A stretch of 64,000 nucleotides of DNA, from the NCBI GenBank assembly GCA_008933995.1, contig WARS01000007.1:3412230-3476229 (forward strand), in the 5' to 3' direction. The notes under the pieces were generated by a model. It had not been told where the DNA came from. It did not search any database and worked only from the letters and a program-made list of their open reading frames with translations. Shown here piece by piece: positions 27,560 to 39,900 of the stretch; within the stretch, counting starts at the first letter, position 1, and each line of letters begins with the position of its first letter. Both the position numbers and the translations under genes were made by a program. The DNA is from Datnioides undecimradiatus (lineage: Eukaryota > Chordata > Actinopteri > Lobotiformes > Datnioididae).

Positions 27560-29929
27560 GGTTGAAGCCAGTAATGTGGTGACATTTGCTGAAAAGCAGT
27601 TTCCAGGAACAGAAAGAGGATTTTACCCTGGAAACGTGTCAAACCTGTTTCATTTCTGTTTTATTCCTCCACTTCCTCCGCGTTCGTTACCGTCAGACCT
27701 CCCATCAAAATACACATGTAAACACCACTGCGGTCTCAATGTTCTGCCAAGGAGAGAACCGCGGATCAGTGACAATCACTCTCTGTTTCCCGATGACAAC
27801 ATGACTGTTATCATGGGGCAGATTACTGACAGACCAAATCCTTTCCCTGTTTGTAGGAGCCAGAATGCCAAAAGCCAATTGTCCTTAGCGTGGCTGAGCG
27901 GCACAGAGCACAGCTATGTGTCACAATGTAATTCCCTTTAAATGCAGCGCAGCCAGATAATAAACAAAAACAATAATGCCCTGTAAATCCATTCACACAG
28001 GTTTGGTTTAATGAGAGTACTCAAAAGGCCTGGATGCACTCTGTTTGGAAATAATGTGCATTTAGTTCTACACTGCCCCAGGAGACACCGTGCAAAAGAT
28101 TCAATCATTATATTTCACAGTGTTACGGGGTTTAAGAGATTTACAGTTACTGGTGGTTCTGTGGAATCTGTCAGATGTGGCTTTTTAGAGTCAGTTTCGA
28201 ATATCAAACATCTCCCACCCAGTCCACCCAGCAGACTGACGGGACTGTAGATGGGACAAAAGTGGCGATGGAGGGCGAGCAGATGCAGACATGGACACCA
28301 GTAAACTGTGGAAAACTACAGGCAGAGAAACTACACAGTTCACACGTGAACAAACAAATAAGAAACAGAGAGCACAGGAAACGCCTCCTTTTTATCATCG
28401 TCAACAGTCTCTGGTTCCTCTGGAGGAGGTCATCTTATGATCAAACTGTGTATTTAAGTGTGCTGACACAGCAAACTGAATAAACAGTTTACTGCAAATA
28501 CATCTTTTGCGTGCTGTGAACATGATTCACCCAGGTGAGGGATTCCGGTGCATATTCCGGGGGGGGCTGCTGTTAGACTGGATCAACTGGGAAATTAAGA
28601 AAACAAATGAAGGCAATCGAATGAAGGATCTCACGCAGGATTTTCTGTGTAATATCTCTGATCTTTTCTTGGTGGGCGACCGTGAGGCAGTTGACATTGT
28701 TGGTAGCATCTGGCATCCACTCCGCTGCAGTCCAGTTCTGAGTGCCAGAAACACACACACGCACAACCCAGACAGGTGTTTCTGAACATATAGTGTAGAT
28801 ACCATGGTATCTGAACACACGACACATCCACACTGTCTTTCTGTTGACTCTGTCCATGATGTCGCAGATGCAGAAGATAAATTTGTTCATAATGTCAGAT
28901 TAATCCACCTTCCTACTTGTGCAAATGTTTTGAGGCCTGTAAGATGACAGACCTACAGCGCTATGACACGTGTTGATGTGTGCGTGTGCATCTTTTAATG
29001 CACACATGTCAATCTGCGTGTTTCCCACGGTGGGTGGAAAATGCAAACCACGGTGGAGCAATGTGCATCCACAGTCTTTTTGATTCTGCATTTTACCGCA
29101 GGCACGATGAACCATAGTCACAGAGTTTAGCTGCAGCGCAGATACATCGAGGCAGAGGAGGCTCCCAGCTGTGAGGGCTTCAGATGTAGGCTGGAGCAGC
29201 TGGTTTCAAGTCAGTTCTCTGTCAAGATACAGCAGTGTATGTTGATTTGTGTCAATATGCTATAGTTAAGTGGAGGATTCCAGATGAATGTGATAGCGGC
29301 CAATATAATAGGAAATACTTCATTAAAGTAACAGCAGAAATGTGTGACTTGAGCAGATAATGCAGGCCTGCTCCTTGAGACAAAGGCCCGTGATGCACAT
29401 TAATGTGATGCTGGTTGACAATATTTACTAAGCACACAAACCATGAATATTAGGAAATACACTGTATTAACCAATAGTCAGCAAAGACACAGATAGAAAA
29501 TAAAAAAAATTCTCAAAATGTGTCTTTTTGGTGCTCGAACCACTTGTGAGCTGTTGTCTGAGGAGAGGAACCTCCTCGTCAGCTTGTCTTCACCATCCCA
29601 TTCCCCTCATGCTTCTGGCAGCTGGTGCAGGTTTATAGTCTCTTAGCTACAGATTAGTCATCACTGCACCAGTGATTCAGCACATACACTTGTCCCTCTC
29701 TCCTGACCTGCTACTCTTGCTTTCTCCATGTTTTTTTTCTCTCCTGGCAACTACTTCTTCTCATTTCCTCCCTGAATAGCCCCAGTCTTCCTCTCCTGGA
29801 CTTTGACCCTCTGACTTCTTCACATTGTCTATACTCTGTCTCCACTCTCCATTATGAGCTTTCAATCCTGAATGATTCACCATACCTGCATAATGAACCT
29901 CTGCTTTGACAGTTTGCACATCTTCACAT

Positions 29930-30260
29930 TTCTTTATTTGTCCCTTTTTGTGGAACGTGTCTCTTTCACAAAATATTAATCTGGCGTTCCACAGGGTTTA
30001 ATCTTGGGTCCTCTAATCTTTTACTATCACTGGGCTAAATTGATTCATTCAACCCTTTGAACTGCCCTGCTTCATTGTACAAATGCTATATCCTAAATCA
30101 AGGACAGATCAGCAAGTGTGAAAACATCAGCATCATCATGTTTGATAATAGATTGATGTCAAATGTAGTATTAATCAAAGGAGAGATTTGCAATACTCAA
30201 CTGGATGTAATGCTCACTCAGACCACAACATCTGGCTTTTCTCAAAGTATAATATCAGAT
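29930..30260 (+). mobile_element. Degenerate LINE fragment (reverse-transcriptase remnant)
   Basis: Bases 29980-30027 read SGVPQGLILGPLIFYY, a near-perfect match to the conserved GVPQGSxLGPxLF block of non-LTR retrotransposon reverse transcriptases. Downstream, around 30113-30170, NISIIMFDNRLMSN resembles the 'NLGVIFDxxLSF' block of L2-type LINEs. The YADD catalytic box expected between them is not readable, and frames shift. It is a dead fragment; the clade (L2/Maui-like) is a guess. Confidence 0.7.
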
Positions 30261-30719
30261 AATTATTTGGATGACAGACAAGTCTGCAGACTAATTTTAA
30301 AAAATATATATATTAATTTTGTCTCTAAAATGTTAGAAATATAGTTTTCTGATATTTTCCCAGAGTCATGGCAGTGTCTCCAAATTGTTTGGAACAAGCC
30401 GATAAAGAGTATGACCAAACTTTGAAACTACTGAAAGAAAGTAAACAGTAAACAGAAAAACAGGAAATACTATGAAAATGATCCATTTTTCAACCAACTC
30501 TTCAAATGAGCTAACATTGAATATTTTAGTTAGCGGAGCAGCTTTCATCCTGCCATTCAGACTCCAGGGTTTGAGATTTTACTGCAGCCCACTTTACAAA
30601 TATGGGCCCTGGCTGGATTAGGATCACAGCGCTGGATCTCTTTCCACTAACCCCACTGGCCTGCGGGCAGAACGTGTGGGACAGCAAGATTGACAGGAAG
30701 TTGTCGTGTAAAGGCAGAG

Positions 30720-30740
30720 GTGTGTGTGTGTGTGTGTGTT
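30720..30740 (+). repeat. (GT)n microsatellite
   Basis: About ten GT units, followed by further GTGTG and TGCATG runs to about 30788. Confidence 0.9.
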
Positions 30741-31420
30741 TGCATGCATGTGTGTGCTTCTCTTGCGTGCATGTGCATATGTGTGTGTTTGACCAGCGGG
30801 CAGAACACAGGGCCAGGGCAGGAAACGAAGTGGTTGTGCCACCGGTTAGAGGAAACAGAGCAGCAGATAAATTACCCAGCGTTGGGCTGGCAGCACTTCT
30901 GAGAGCCAAAGCTGAGTGGACACTGAGGGAGGACAGAGTGTTGACATGGAGGCTGGTGTGCCTAACCCAACAGGAAGATAAACAATGCTTTTTTAAAATT
31001 CAAAGGGTATATTGCTGATGATTCTGCAAGACAATGAACACAAGTAGAGCATTAGATATTATATATTGTGTGTGTGCAGATGGGAACATATTACAGGAAA
31101 AACAACATAAAGTAACCTAGAAAGTTTATTGGACAATCTTGTGTCAGCAGAACAAACTTCAATGCTCCTCTGCATACATGTTGAGTGCGACTCAGTCTCT
31201 GTGGCTCTCCCACAGGGAGAGAATACTTTTCTTTAAAATAAAAGTTCTCACATTGTGTGTTTTAATAGTGATCATCAGTCTCTTAATGTTCCCATACCCG
31301 TCAAATAATTATACGTCTTATGTTTCATGACATTTCTTGTCCTTTATTCAGCTTTTTCCTCTGATCTGTTTCCCGCCAGTGATCTTATTAAGAACCCTCA
31401 GAGATCCAATTTTGACAAAG

Positions 31421-31435
31421 GGCGCCATCTAGTGG
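31421..31435 (-). promoter_or_regulatory. CTCF-type binding motif downstream of rai14
   Basis: The minus strand reads CCACTAGATGGCGCC, a close match to the vertebrate CTCF core (CCASYAGRKGGCRC). It lies about 0.7 kb past the rai14 poly(A) signal and outside any recognised repeat. Occupancy cannot be judged from sequence. CTCF-like cores are also spread by some repeats. Confidence 0.6.
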
Positions 31436-32133
31436 TCATTTGTTGCCTGTTCAGCCTTATCCTGCACATCACCACACACAAACATGTTTAAATACATTTT
31501 ACAATACAGGCGCCTTATGACTTTTGGGGGAAATATTCATGTTTTGATGTGTTTAAGTTTGCCAGGTTTGTGTCAGCAGCTTGGAAGAGGCAGCGTCTAG
31601 ACAGCACAGCCCAGATGGCAGCAGCACTTTCAGCATTAATGCTTCCTCACAAATGACACGAGCACCGGTCACAGATGCTGGCTTTTGAGCTTTGTTCATG
31701 TAACAGTCTGAACGGCAATTTCCATGATTATTGCTCCATGTCCGCGGTTCCTAAAATCAATTTGAAACGGACTCCTCAGACCACAGCACACTTTTCCACT
31801 TTGGGTCCAATATTTGGATGATTACCATCTGATACAGTTTTCCCTGTTGTGAGTCTGTCTGTGTGCACGTGTGTTTTTCATCATGGCAAACTGTGCTCAT
31901 GGAGACACCTGCTGTCACAGGAACTGCCACAGAGGCAGGTCTGAGGACTGTTTTGTGAGATGAGGCCATGAAACTTTCCAAGGATGGCTGCGGTCAGAGC
32001 GAGGAGGTTAAAGGCAGGGAAGAGGCTGCCCCGGCTCTGCATATGCATATATTTCTTTAATTAATTATTGTGATTTTCACACATTTTCATATATGAAATG
32101 TAAGAAAGACACGACAGTACAATATCTTGAAAA

Positions 32134-32139
32134 TTTATT
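32134..32139 (-). terminator. rai14: poly(A) signal AATAAA of rai14
   Basis: AATAAA on the minus strand (tttatt on plus). It is followed 15-40 nt downstream by a U/GU-rich stretch (TGTCGTGTCTTTCTT at 32114-32100). It is the only perfect AATAAA seen on this strand in the 1.7 kb after the stop. Confidence 0.7.
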
Positions 32140-33405
32140 AAGGTGAGCAAAAAAGCAGTTGGCAAACAAGCATTTTTCATGTCACTACAAAACTGTTAGT
32201 GAAGAAACAACCAATGAAAAAGTCGTTTCTGTCGTTTCCCTTTCTCATTACAAAATATTTGAAGCAAGGCCTACAGAGAGGAAGAGAGACGCGCTTCTGA
32301 TATACAACCAGTCAAATAAAGCTAGGCTCTCCTCAGGGTGGAACAACCCTCAGTCAGGTGTAAATCACGTTCAGTACAAAAGCTCCTGAGTGAGAAACGG
32401 GCTTCAGTCAGTCAGCCAGAAATTCACTCCACCTAACTGCAGCTAAACAGCATCAGTGCTGGGTGTTGTATTCTAAAGGATCTCAACCGCAGTCTGTTTA
32501 GATGAAAGGTGATGTCTGAGGGCATATGGCTCTGTGTCCGGTACTAAGGCAAAGGAGTGCGATGTGGAAACAGTTTAGAAGTCTCTAGAAGACACGCTCA
32601 AAGAAACGCAGGATTGTGTTCTCAAATACTGTACAGTGTAACTCCGTACCTACGATAAAACACTGAAAGAGACAGAAAAAACATTCCAGGTATATATAAT
32701 AAATTAATACGGTGGTGCCGATGGCCTGGTCAGAGTGGCAGCTGATGAAATGCTGATTCTGACAGGAAGTGTCACTGAGCCCATACAGCCGGCTAAACTG
32801 AAATGTGTGGTTTTCTTATGAAAGTATACAATTTAATCCATCTCCCTATGTGTAGAATGCGAATAATAATGGAAGTCTAAACTAATTCAGGTGTCACTGG
32901 ACCAATAGTGCGTCCTTATACTGAAGGAAGAAAAGCATCATTCACACAAAACACGCGCAAACACAGAACAAGGCCATCAGAGACACAGCTATCAAACCTC
33001 TTCATTAAAGTACAGTAACTTAGAAAATGCAACATGATGATACAGTTCAGTACAATACATTTTTAGATTTTTTGTGCGAATAGGAAAATAGCAATACAAA
33101 CAGCGTCATGCATTTTCTTCATAGAAGTGCGACCCAAAAAAAAAAAAAAGAACAAAGGAACATCTCCGTGTGGCTTTTGGGAGTCGGGTGAAGTCAGACA
33201 CAATGTTAGGAGGGAGTGAATAACTTACACTTCACCCAGAAAAACGTGGACAGCCGCGAAACATTTAACAAGTAAAAAAAAAACTGTTGTATCATAAAAT
33301 AGATACTATTAACAGCAGCGCTAACTGAGGCTTTCACTTCTCTTAGCGCACAATGTAACAGAAACAGCCCACATCCGCCCTTCTGCTTCCGCTGGACTGA
33401 TGAGT

Positions 33406-33408
<3 letters not shown>

Positions 33409-33449
<41 letters not shown>
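33409..33449 (+). repeat. (CA)n microsatellite in rai14 3' UTR
   Basis: About 20 CA units. It reads as GT (GU in RNA) on the rai14 transcript, 389-429 nt after the stop. Confidence 0.95.
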
Positions 33450-33451
<2 letters not shown>

Positions 33452-33837
33452 TGTATGTTCGTATCATTGAACTTGTCTAACTGCATGTAATTTAAGGTTC
33501 CTGCGCATCGACAGTGTTAACATGCACGTACAGAGATCGTAGTTTGGCTGGAACACAGAAGATGATGCACGGTGTCCGTACGCTGGGTTGGGGTTTCCCA
33601 AAAACATCTACCATCCTAACACTGACCTTAGACCTTATTTGATCTAAATGACATTAGTAAATGTAATAAACATATGACTGTAAACCTATTCCTCTTAACA
33701 AACTAAGGGTTGCTTAGTTTGCACAAGCAATGTATAAACTCGGACTGGAGGACACTTGGCGGCTGATGCAGCTGACAGTAGCGGCCACCGTCAGCTTCCT
33801 TCACTGTGTGCTTTTGGGAAACTGGGCCCAGTGTGAC

Positions 33838-33924
33838 TCAGCATGTCTCCTTGGCTTGGCTTGGCATCTTGCACATCATCAGGATCTGCTTCAAGGCTTT
33901 CTGAACATCCTCATCCATCTGACC
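33838..33924 (-). CDS. rai14: rai14 last coding exon with stop
   Basis: Acceptor gtgccttcag. It reads [20 protein letters not shown] then PSQAKETC and TGA at 33840-33838. [16 protein letters not shown] is the conserved C-terminus of the family. The tail after MCK differs from mammals (NQSQKK), as expected for the most variable end. Confidence 0.97.
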   Translation of the reverse strand, partial: GQMDEDVQKALKQILMMCKMPSQAKETC

Positions 33925-36900
33925 CTGAAGGCACACAGCAGGTTCAGCGAACTAAACTCAATACAAAGTAAGCTTACATCAACTAAATAACACAGAGACA
34001 GTCTCAAACTATCGGAACAATTAGTATGTGAGAAAGTAGTCATCTCATGTTCCTTTAAAGTTGAAGCTGAAAACTTAACTTGCAGGCTTTAGCAACGTAA
34101 CAGACCTACCTGCACAGCGTAGAGGAGATGCATCCTGTAGACTGACACTATCTCATGGTGCTGCTTCTTTGACTCCTACACAGAAAAGAAGAGGTAAGTA
34201 CAGGGTATTTAAAGTAGAGTGGGCTCCTACAGCATGTGTTTCAGAACACTGAGAATACATCTTACAGCTAGCTGGTACTGCAGCTGTTTGATTTGCTGCT
34301 GCAATGTCTCCAGCTGCTGGCTTTGCTGCTGCCTCTTGGAGGGAGAACCAGAGGTGTAGGAGAGCTGTGATAGGCTGTTCAAGGCGTCCTTCAGCTTCCC
34401 CACCTCCCGGGACAGGTCATCTATCTGAGGAGGACAAACATAAAGACAATGCACTCAATCAAATAGTGAACCTAAAAGAGATTTCTTCAAAACAGGACAA
34501 GCACCAAAGGCCTGGTGACACTGACTAACTCTCTGTGTGAGGTTAACAGGTCGTGTCAGAGTACATGGTGCTCCTGCAGTGGCTCCTGGATTAATACTGA
34601 CCCTTTTGTTCTTCTCTCTCTCTGAGGCAACGTGATTCTCCACCAGCTGTTTGAGCTGACACACTGCATCCTGGGACTCGGCCAGCCTGGAGGTCAGCGT
34701 CTGGTTCTCCTTCTCCTTCGACATCACCAGCTCCTGCAGGGCCTCCCGCTCTGCGCGATTCTCCCGAGCCTGATGGGTGGACAAGGGGTTTTAAACCATA
34801 CAAGACAATTTACAGTCAGTGACGTCGTTATTCCCCCTTCCTCCTTCTTCTCACCTTCTGCCATGCATCAGCAGCCTCCAGAGCCATCTCATCCTGCTTC
34901 CTGAGGGCCCCCTGGAGGAGCTGCGTCAGGTGGTTCACCTCGCCCTCCAGCTGCTCTCGAGTGGTCTCGTGCTCCACACGGGAGACAGAATCATCGGGCG
35001 TGACGTCTTTCTCTGCTGACAGCCTGTTTGTGAAATAGATACAAGAACCACATGGTGATAACTAGTATTTTGATCGGCCTATCACTGCCGCGGGTCACAT
35101 TATCTTCCTCACTATTATTTTAAGAGACAGCTTTCCTCCTCACCTGTTCTGAAGAGCCTCCACCTGCAGGTTCTTTTGGTGTAGCTGTTCTTTCAGGGCC
35201 TCTACCTGGCTTTCCAACTCTTTGATGGCATTTCCCAGAGATGACATCACTTGTGTGTGGTCGGCGAGGGCCACGGAGCTCTGAGCCTGAGTCTCTGCCT
35301 CCTGCCTCAGCAGTGAAATCTGCTCCTGAGCAGCAGAGCACCTCTTCTCTGCCTCAGCCAGCGAAGTCTGCAGCTCCTGCACCTCCGTGTTTAGTGCCTG
35401 GACCTGTTGCTGCTGCTGCTCTGAGGAAGGAGATGAGGTTGCACTGCTGTCATCTCGGGCCTCAGCCAGCTGTTTCTGCGCAGCGCTGAGCTGACTCTTA
35501 GTTTCGCTGTAGGAGTGTGAGAGTTCCAGCAAGCGGCGCTGCAGCCCAGCAATGACCTCGTTCAGCTCAGCCTTCATTTCCTCAAAGTCTTTGGCTGCAG
35601 CTTCAACAGGCACTGTGCCCCGCAGAGCCTCCTAAACAAGAGTGAAAGAATAAACGAATGAAATCAACTACCTACAACAGCTGCATTACCCACAATGGGT
35701 AAGCAGCAGCTTATATAGCCTCAATCAGCATCGTGCAGCAGGTTACAGATGTCTGGTCAGCTCTCTTCTTTCTAAATTCAGTGAGAAGAAGGAGGAGTAC
35801 CATATCTACCTGGAGCATCCTTATCTCCTCCTGTGCCTCCTTGTACAGCTCCTCAATCTGTGCCACCCCCTGCTCCTTCTCCATTACACTCCGTCTCTCC
35901 TCCTCCACTCTCCTCAGCGCCTCCTCCAGCTGTCTGATTCGTTGAGCTGCCGTGTCTTGCTCTGATCCTGATTTGGCGAGCTGGGCCTTCAGCTGTTTCA
36001 CTTCATGTTCGAGTGTGGACAACAAACACCGCTGAACCTCCTGTTTCTCCATCGGCTCACCTGCTCCCTTTTCCACTTGCGCTCTCAGCTCCTCCACCTC
36101 CTCCACAGCCTGGTGGTACCTCTCCTGAGTGTCTGTCAGCTTCGCCTGAAGCTCTGCAAGACTCTCCATCAGCTCTTCCTCTCTTCCTTTCCCCCTCATG
36201 CTCTCATACTCCTCTCTTTCTCTGCACTGTTCGGGTTTCAGCTGGGCCTGAAGAGAGCGGTTTTCCTTCCTGGTTTCTAGCAGCTTCACCTGAACACTCT
36301 CTAGCGCCTGTCTCAACAGTCTGATCTCTTCTTTGCTCCCTCCTTCACTCTCTTCTTCCTCTCGCCGGGCAGGAACGCCGCCTGATCTGTCTTCCTTATC
36401 CACTTGGGTGTTGGAGGGGACCTGTGGTAGTGACTCAAACTCATCCTGGGTGGAGTGGAAGGAGGAGTTGGAGGCCATGCTGTTTGGGCGGCTGGTATCC
36501 TTCAGGTCCTCGTTTCCTTGGAGGGACGGATGTTTCTGTGGGGTGAGGGTTCAGGGTGGAGACTGATTAGAGGTATGTATGTATGAGCTCCTGTGGCAAA
36601 AACATCTAATCACTTGGAGCTGACCAAGAACAGGAGAAGCAGCAACCTCTCACATCTCAGAACTGGAACAAAAGAAGCTGTGGCATGTTTTACAGTTATC
36701 AGAGCAGTTCCTAAGTATGGCATAAACAGAAATGGGTGAGGGAGAGTAATCTGAGTATAGCTTCCTCTGGAGATCGGATTGGTGGAAGCTGTAATATTTT
36801 CATGATGGCTTAGGGTTAATTTATACAAATAAGGGAATATTACATGTTTACATTTATTATTTGATTGAACAGAATATGATTCTAATTCTCTTTCTTCATT

Positions 36901-39900
36901 CATTATGTATTTTTATTGCTGTGACAACTGATCCATTAAACTGTGGTTTTGGACAGGTCAACTTTAAAGGATTCTGCTAAAGGAAAAAGAAATATTGGTT
37001 GAGACAATTTTACTAATTTTAGATTTTTGTCTTTGCATGTTGTCCTTTTAAAATACTACATTTCCATATCCTTTCAATTTTCTACTACTCTAATAAAATA
37101 ACAACATTAGCTATAAATGGCCTATACACTGAATTTTCTGTGAATTTCAGTGCTGCTATTTTTGCTGAGGTGTAAGTTCTCATTCTTATCTTATACATTC
37201 CGTGTGCTGTCTCACCAGGAGTGTGTCCCTCCATGGTTTAACTCATGATCATGAATGAATGGTTACATACCTTGAGTTTGCCTGCAAGCTGCTGGTTCTC
37301 CAAAGTAAGAGCAGTAATCTTGGCTTGCAGAGCGGAAACCAGAGCTGCAGACGCTGTACAACTGTGTTCGGCCTGTCAACACACACACACACACACACAC
37401 ACACGGAGGCACACAGAGAGCAACATTAGGGACCACTAGCTGCCTCCTGAAAAACAAAACGAGTTGTAACACGTCCGAGGCTCAGGTTAGACCTACTTCA
37501 AGAATGCCAAAGGTGAAAAAGTTCAGCAGTACACAGCTGCGTGTTGTCAGAGTGTTGTACTAAATCTTTGAAGTGGTGCTGAAGAAGATTTTAACAACCG
37601 CAAAGACTTTCAGTGAACATGCGATAGAAAAAATGAAAAAGAATTATCGAAGTGAAAAAAGGCTCCTGGTGAAAAATGTCGAGCATCAAGTCCCAGAAGT
37701 TTTTATTTCTCTTCATCTAATTAGGAAAAACCTTTTAGCTGGATTGGACACATTCCAAATACAGTATGTCTAAATATCAAATAACCATATTTAGTGCATG
37801 CACAGTACTATACACTGAGCTTTAATGCTTTTACTTCTCTAAAGTAAAAGTCTGACGTCATTCTCTCTCAGACTAACTCTTCTGTTCTAGCTCTGTCTTC
37901 CTCGTATGTAACAGAAACGCATCACCACAGAGCTGCTTAGTCAGAAATCACCTTCGTATCCACTTCAGGGAACGTCACCGTCTGCTCCACCGACTGCTTC
38001 AGGTCTTCGATTGTCTCCAGCAACATGTTTCTCTCTTCGTGGAGCTTCTCAACCTCCTCTCGCAGCGCCGTTCCTCTAAACTCATCCTCCTTTGAAATGA
38101 GAAAGGGGAGGAGTGGCGGGAAAGAAGGAATGGGAGGGGAGAATTGCAGAAGATGGACAAAGAGAAGAAAGAGAGTGAAAGGTGGGAGATGGAAGAGAAA
38201 GTGAATCTCTGATCTCTAATATCTGATTACATAAGTCATATTTTTATAATCATTGAGCACCCCTTCCCATGACTTATTATTCTAATAGTTATATTACTCT
38301 TTGTATGTCTCTCCGTCTGATTGGCTTGAGGTTGAAGCTTTTCATAAATGTCCTGTAGGTGACTTCACCTTTTCATGAGCTTTTTCACCCTTTCATTACA
38401 CATAGATGTAGATGCATTTGTTCTTTGAATCCATTGTTTGTCTCCTTATTCCCATTGGATTAGCCCTGATACAGGATCAATGCCATTTACTGCAGGTTGG
38501 GTGTGAATACTCTATGTAAACACAGTAAACAGTTGTACATCCATTAGGCTTTTTACTTTCCTTTGAGGATTTTTTTTTTTTTTTTTTTTACCCCTACAGC
38601 AGACCTGGGCATTTTACAGGCCGCGGGCCACATCCGGCCCCTTGACCCTTCCTGTCCGGCCCGTGTGCGGTTACTCACAAACAAGAAATGTAAATGAAAA
38701 CTAGTTCACGCCATGCACGCTGTGCTGCTTTTATTTTGAATGTGTGACTTTTATTTATGTACAGACGCGTGTGCAGGCGAATGCTTACCGACAGACCCTC
38801 AAAATATCAGCTCATGCGAAAAAAAGAAAGACTGATACCGAATGCCGCATTTTGGATTGCAAAATATTTATTTACAGAAGTTTAAGGAAACGCTGTGTGC
38901 TTAGTTTGTGGTGCACAGGCCGCGGTGTTCAAGGACTACAATTTAAATCGGCACTACGCGACCAAACACGCAGAAAAATACAAAAACCTGTCTGATGAAG
39001 AGCGGGTCAAGGAGTGGGATGCTTTCCTAGCTAAAATGCAAAACCAACAAGGATTTTTTTTTACTAAACTAAACTTATTAAATCTTTATATGTGGGATAA
39101 CTGCGGATTTCAAAATTACGGAGGAAATGAATTATTTAATTGCTTACATTTGCAAAACAACTATTCATTATTTGTATTTTTGACTTACTCCACAATTTTA
39201 TATTATAAGAATACCCTTAGTCTTTTGATTACCAGTAGCATAATCAAAAGCATATAATTTACTGCTCTTTACAGTTGGAGAAAATTAATATTGAACATAG
39301 TTAAGTTCAGGTTATTCTTGGTTCGGCCCTCTAACACAGCTCAGGTTTCTCATGGTTTCTCAGGTTTCTCTTTGTTACATTGACCTGTGTCTTTACTTTA
39401 CCTTGTAGTTGAATCTTTTGGGAGTTTCACTTTTACTGGATGTTGGGGTCCCAGCGGATGTGACAGCTGATGGAGAGGAGGGTCCAGAGCTCTGAATGAG
39501 AGCAGATCGTTTGATTCATTTCTGGATTTAATGTACTCATAAATGCTTTCCTTGCTGCTTTTGGAAATTAAGATGTTAGTGTTTAAAACAAATGATGCAT
39601 TCTGTTCATGATCTGCTGGCACAGAAACACCAGCATCTACAGTAAAATGTTACGTCATCAGGAGACACAATGCTTAATCACTACCTGCGATGTTTGCATT
39701 TAGCAAAATATTAAATAAACTTTTAAATATTAAATAAACTTTTGAAAACTCCTAAAAATCTGATCAGAGAACACAGACAGAGAAAATAAATATGTACCAG
39801 ATAAAGCAACAGTCACAGACCAGACAGGTCTAACGACTCATTTCATAAACATAAACACTGCTGACATGCATTATTGTAAAGAGTGACATACTGATACAAG

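Larger units (their letters stand above)
22281..29929. other. Intergenic, no gene seen
   Basis: C/T-rich stretches (22480-22900, 24939-24988), a GT run and the GATA array. Frames up to 127 codons are present but show no known domain, and several translate microsatellites. Confidence 0.65.
30261..32117. other. Intergenic DNA just downstream of rai14
   Basis: It holds a GT-rich stretch (30720-30788) and the CTCF-type site (31421). The 138-codon plus-strand frame at 30602-31018 runs through the GT repeat and has no recognisable motif. Confidence 0.6.
32118..33837 (-). other. rai14: rai14 3' untranslated region (inferred)
   Basis: This runs from the TGA to the first good poly(A) signal, about 1.7 kb, similar in scale to mammalian RAI14. 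It holds a CA run (33409-33449; GT on the transcript), an A run near 33137-33149 and otherwise A/T-rich DNA with no sustained open frame. A weaker ATTAAA near 32837-32832 could give a shorter transcript. The exact cleavage point is inferred. Confidence 0.65.

Noticed and set aside
27379..27642. Periodic Ile-Tyr-Leu-Ser minus-strand frame
   Set aside because: It is a translation of the GATA microsatellite, not a protein.
30602..31018. 138-codon plus-strand open frame
   Set aside because: Much of it is Val/Cys translation of a GT repeat; no conserved motif.
36005..36324. Plus-strand frames of 91 and 103 codons
   Set aside because: They are antisense shadows of the rai14 coiled-coil exon at 36535-35810.
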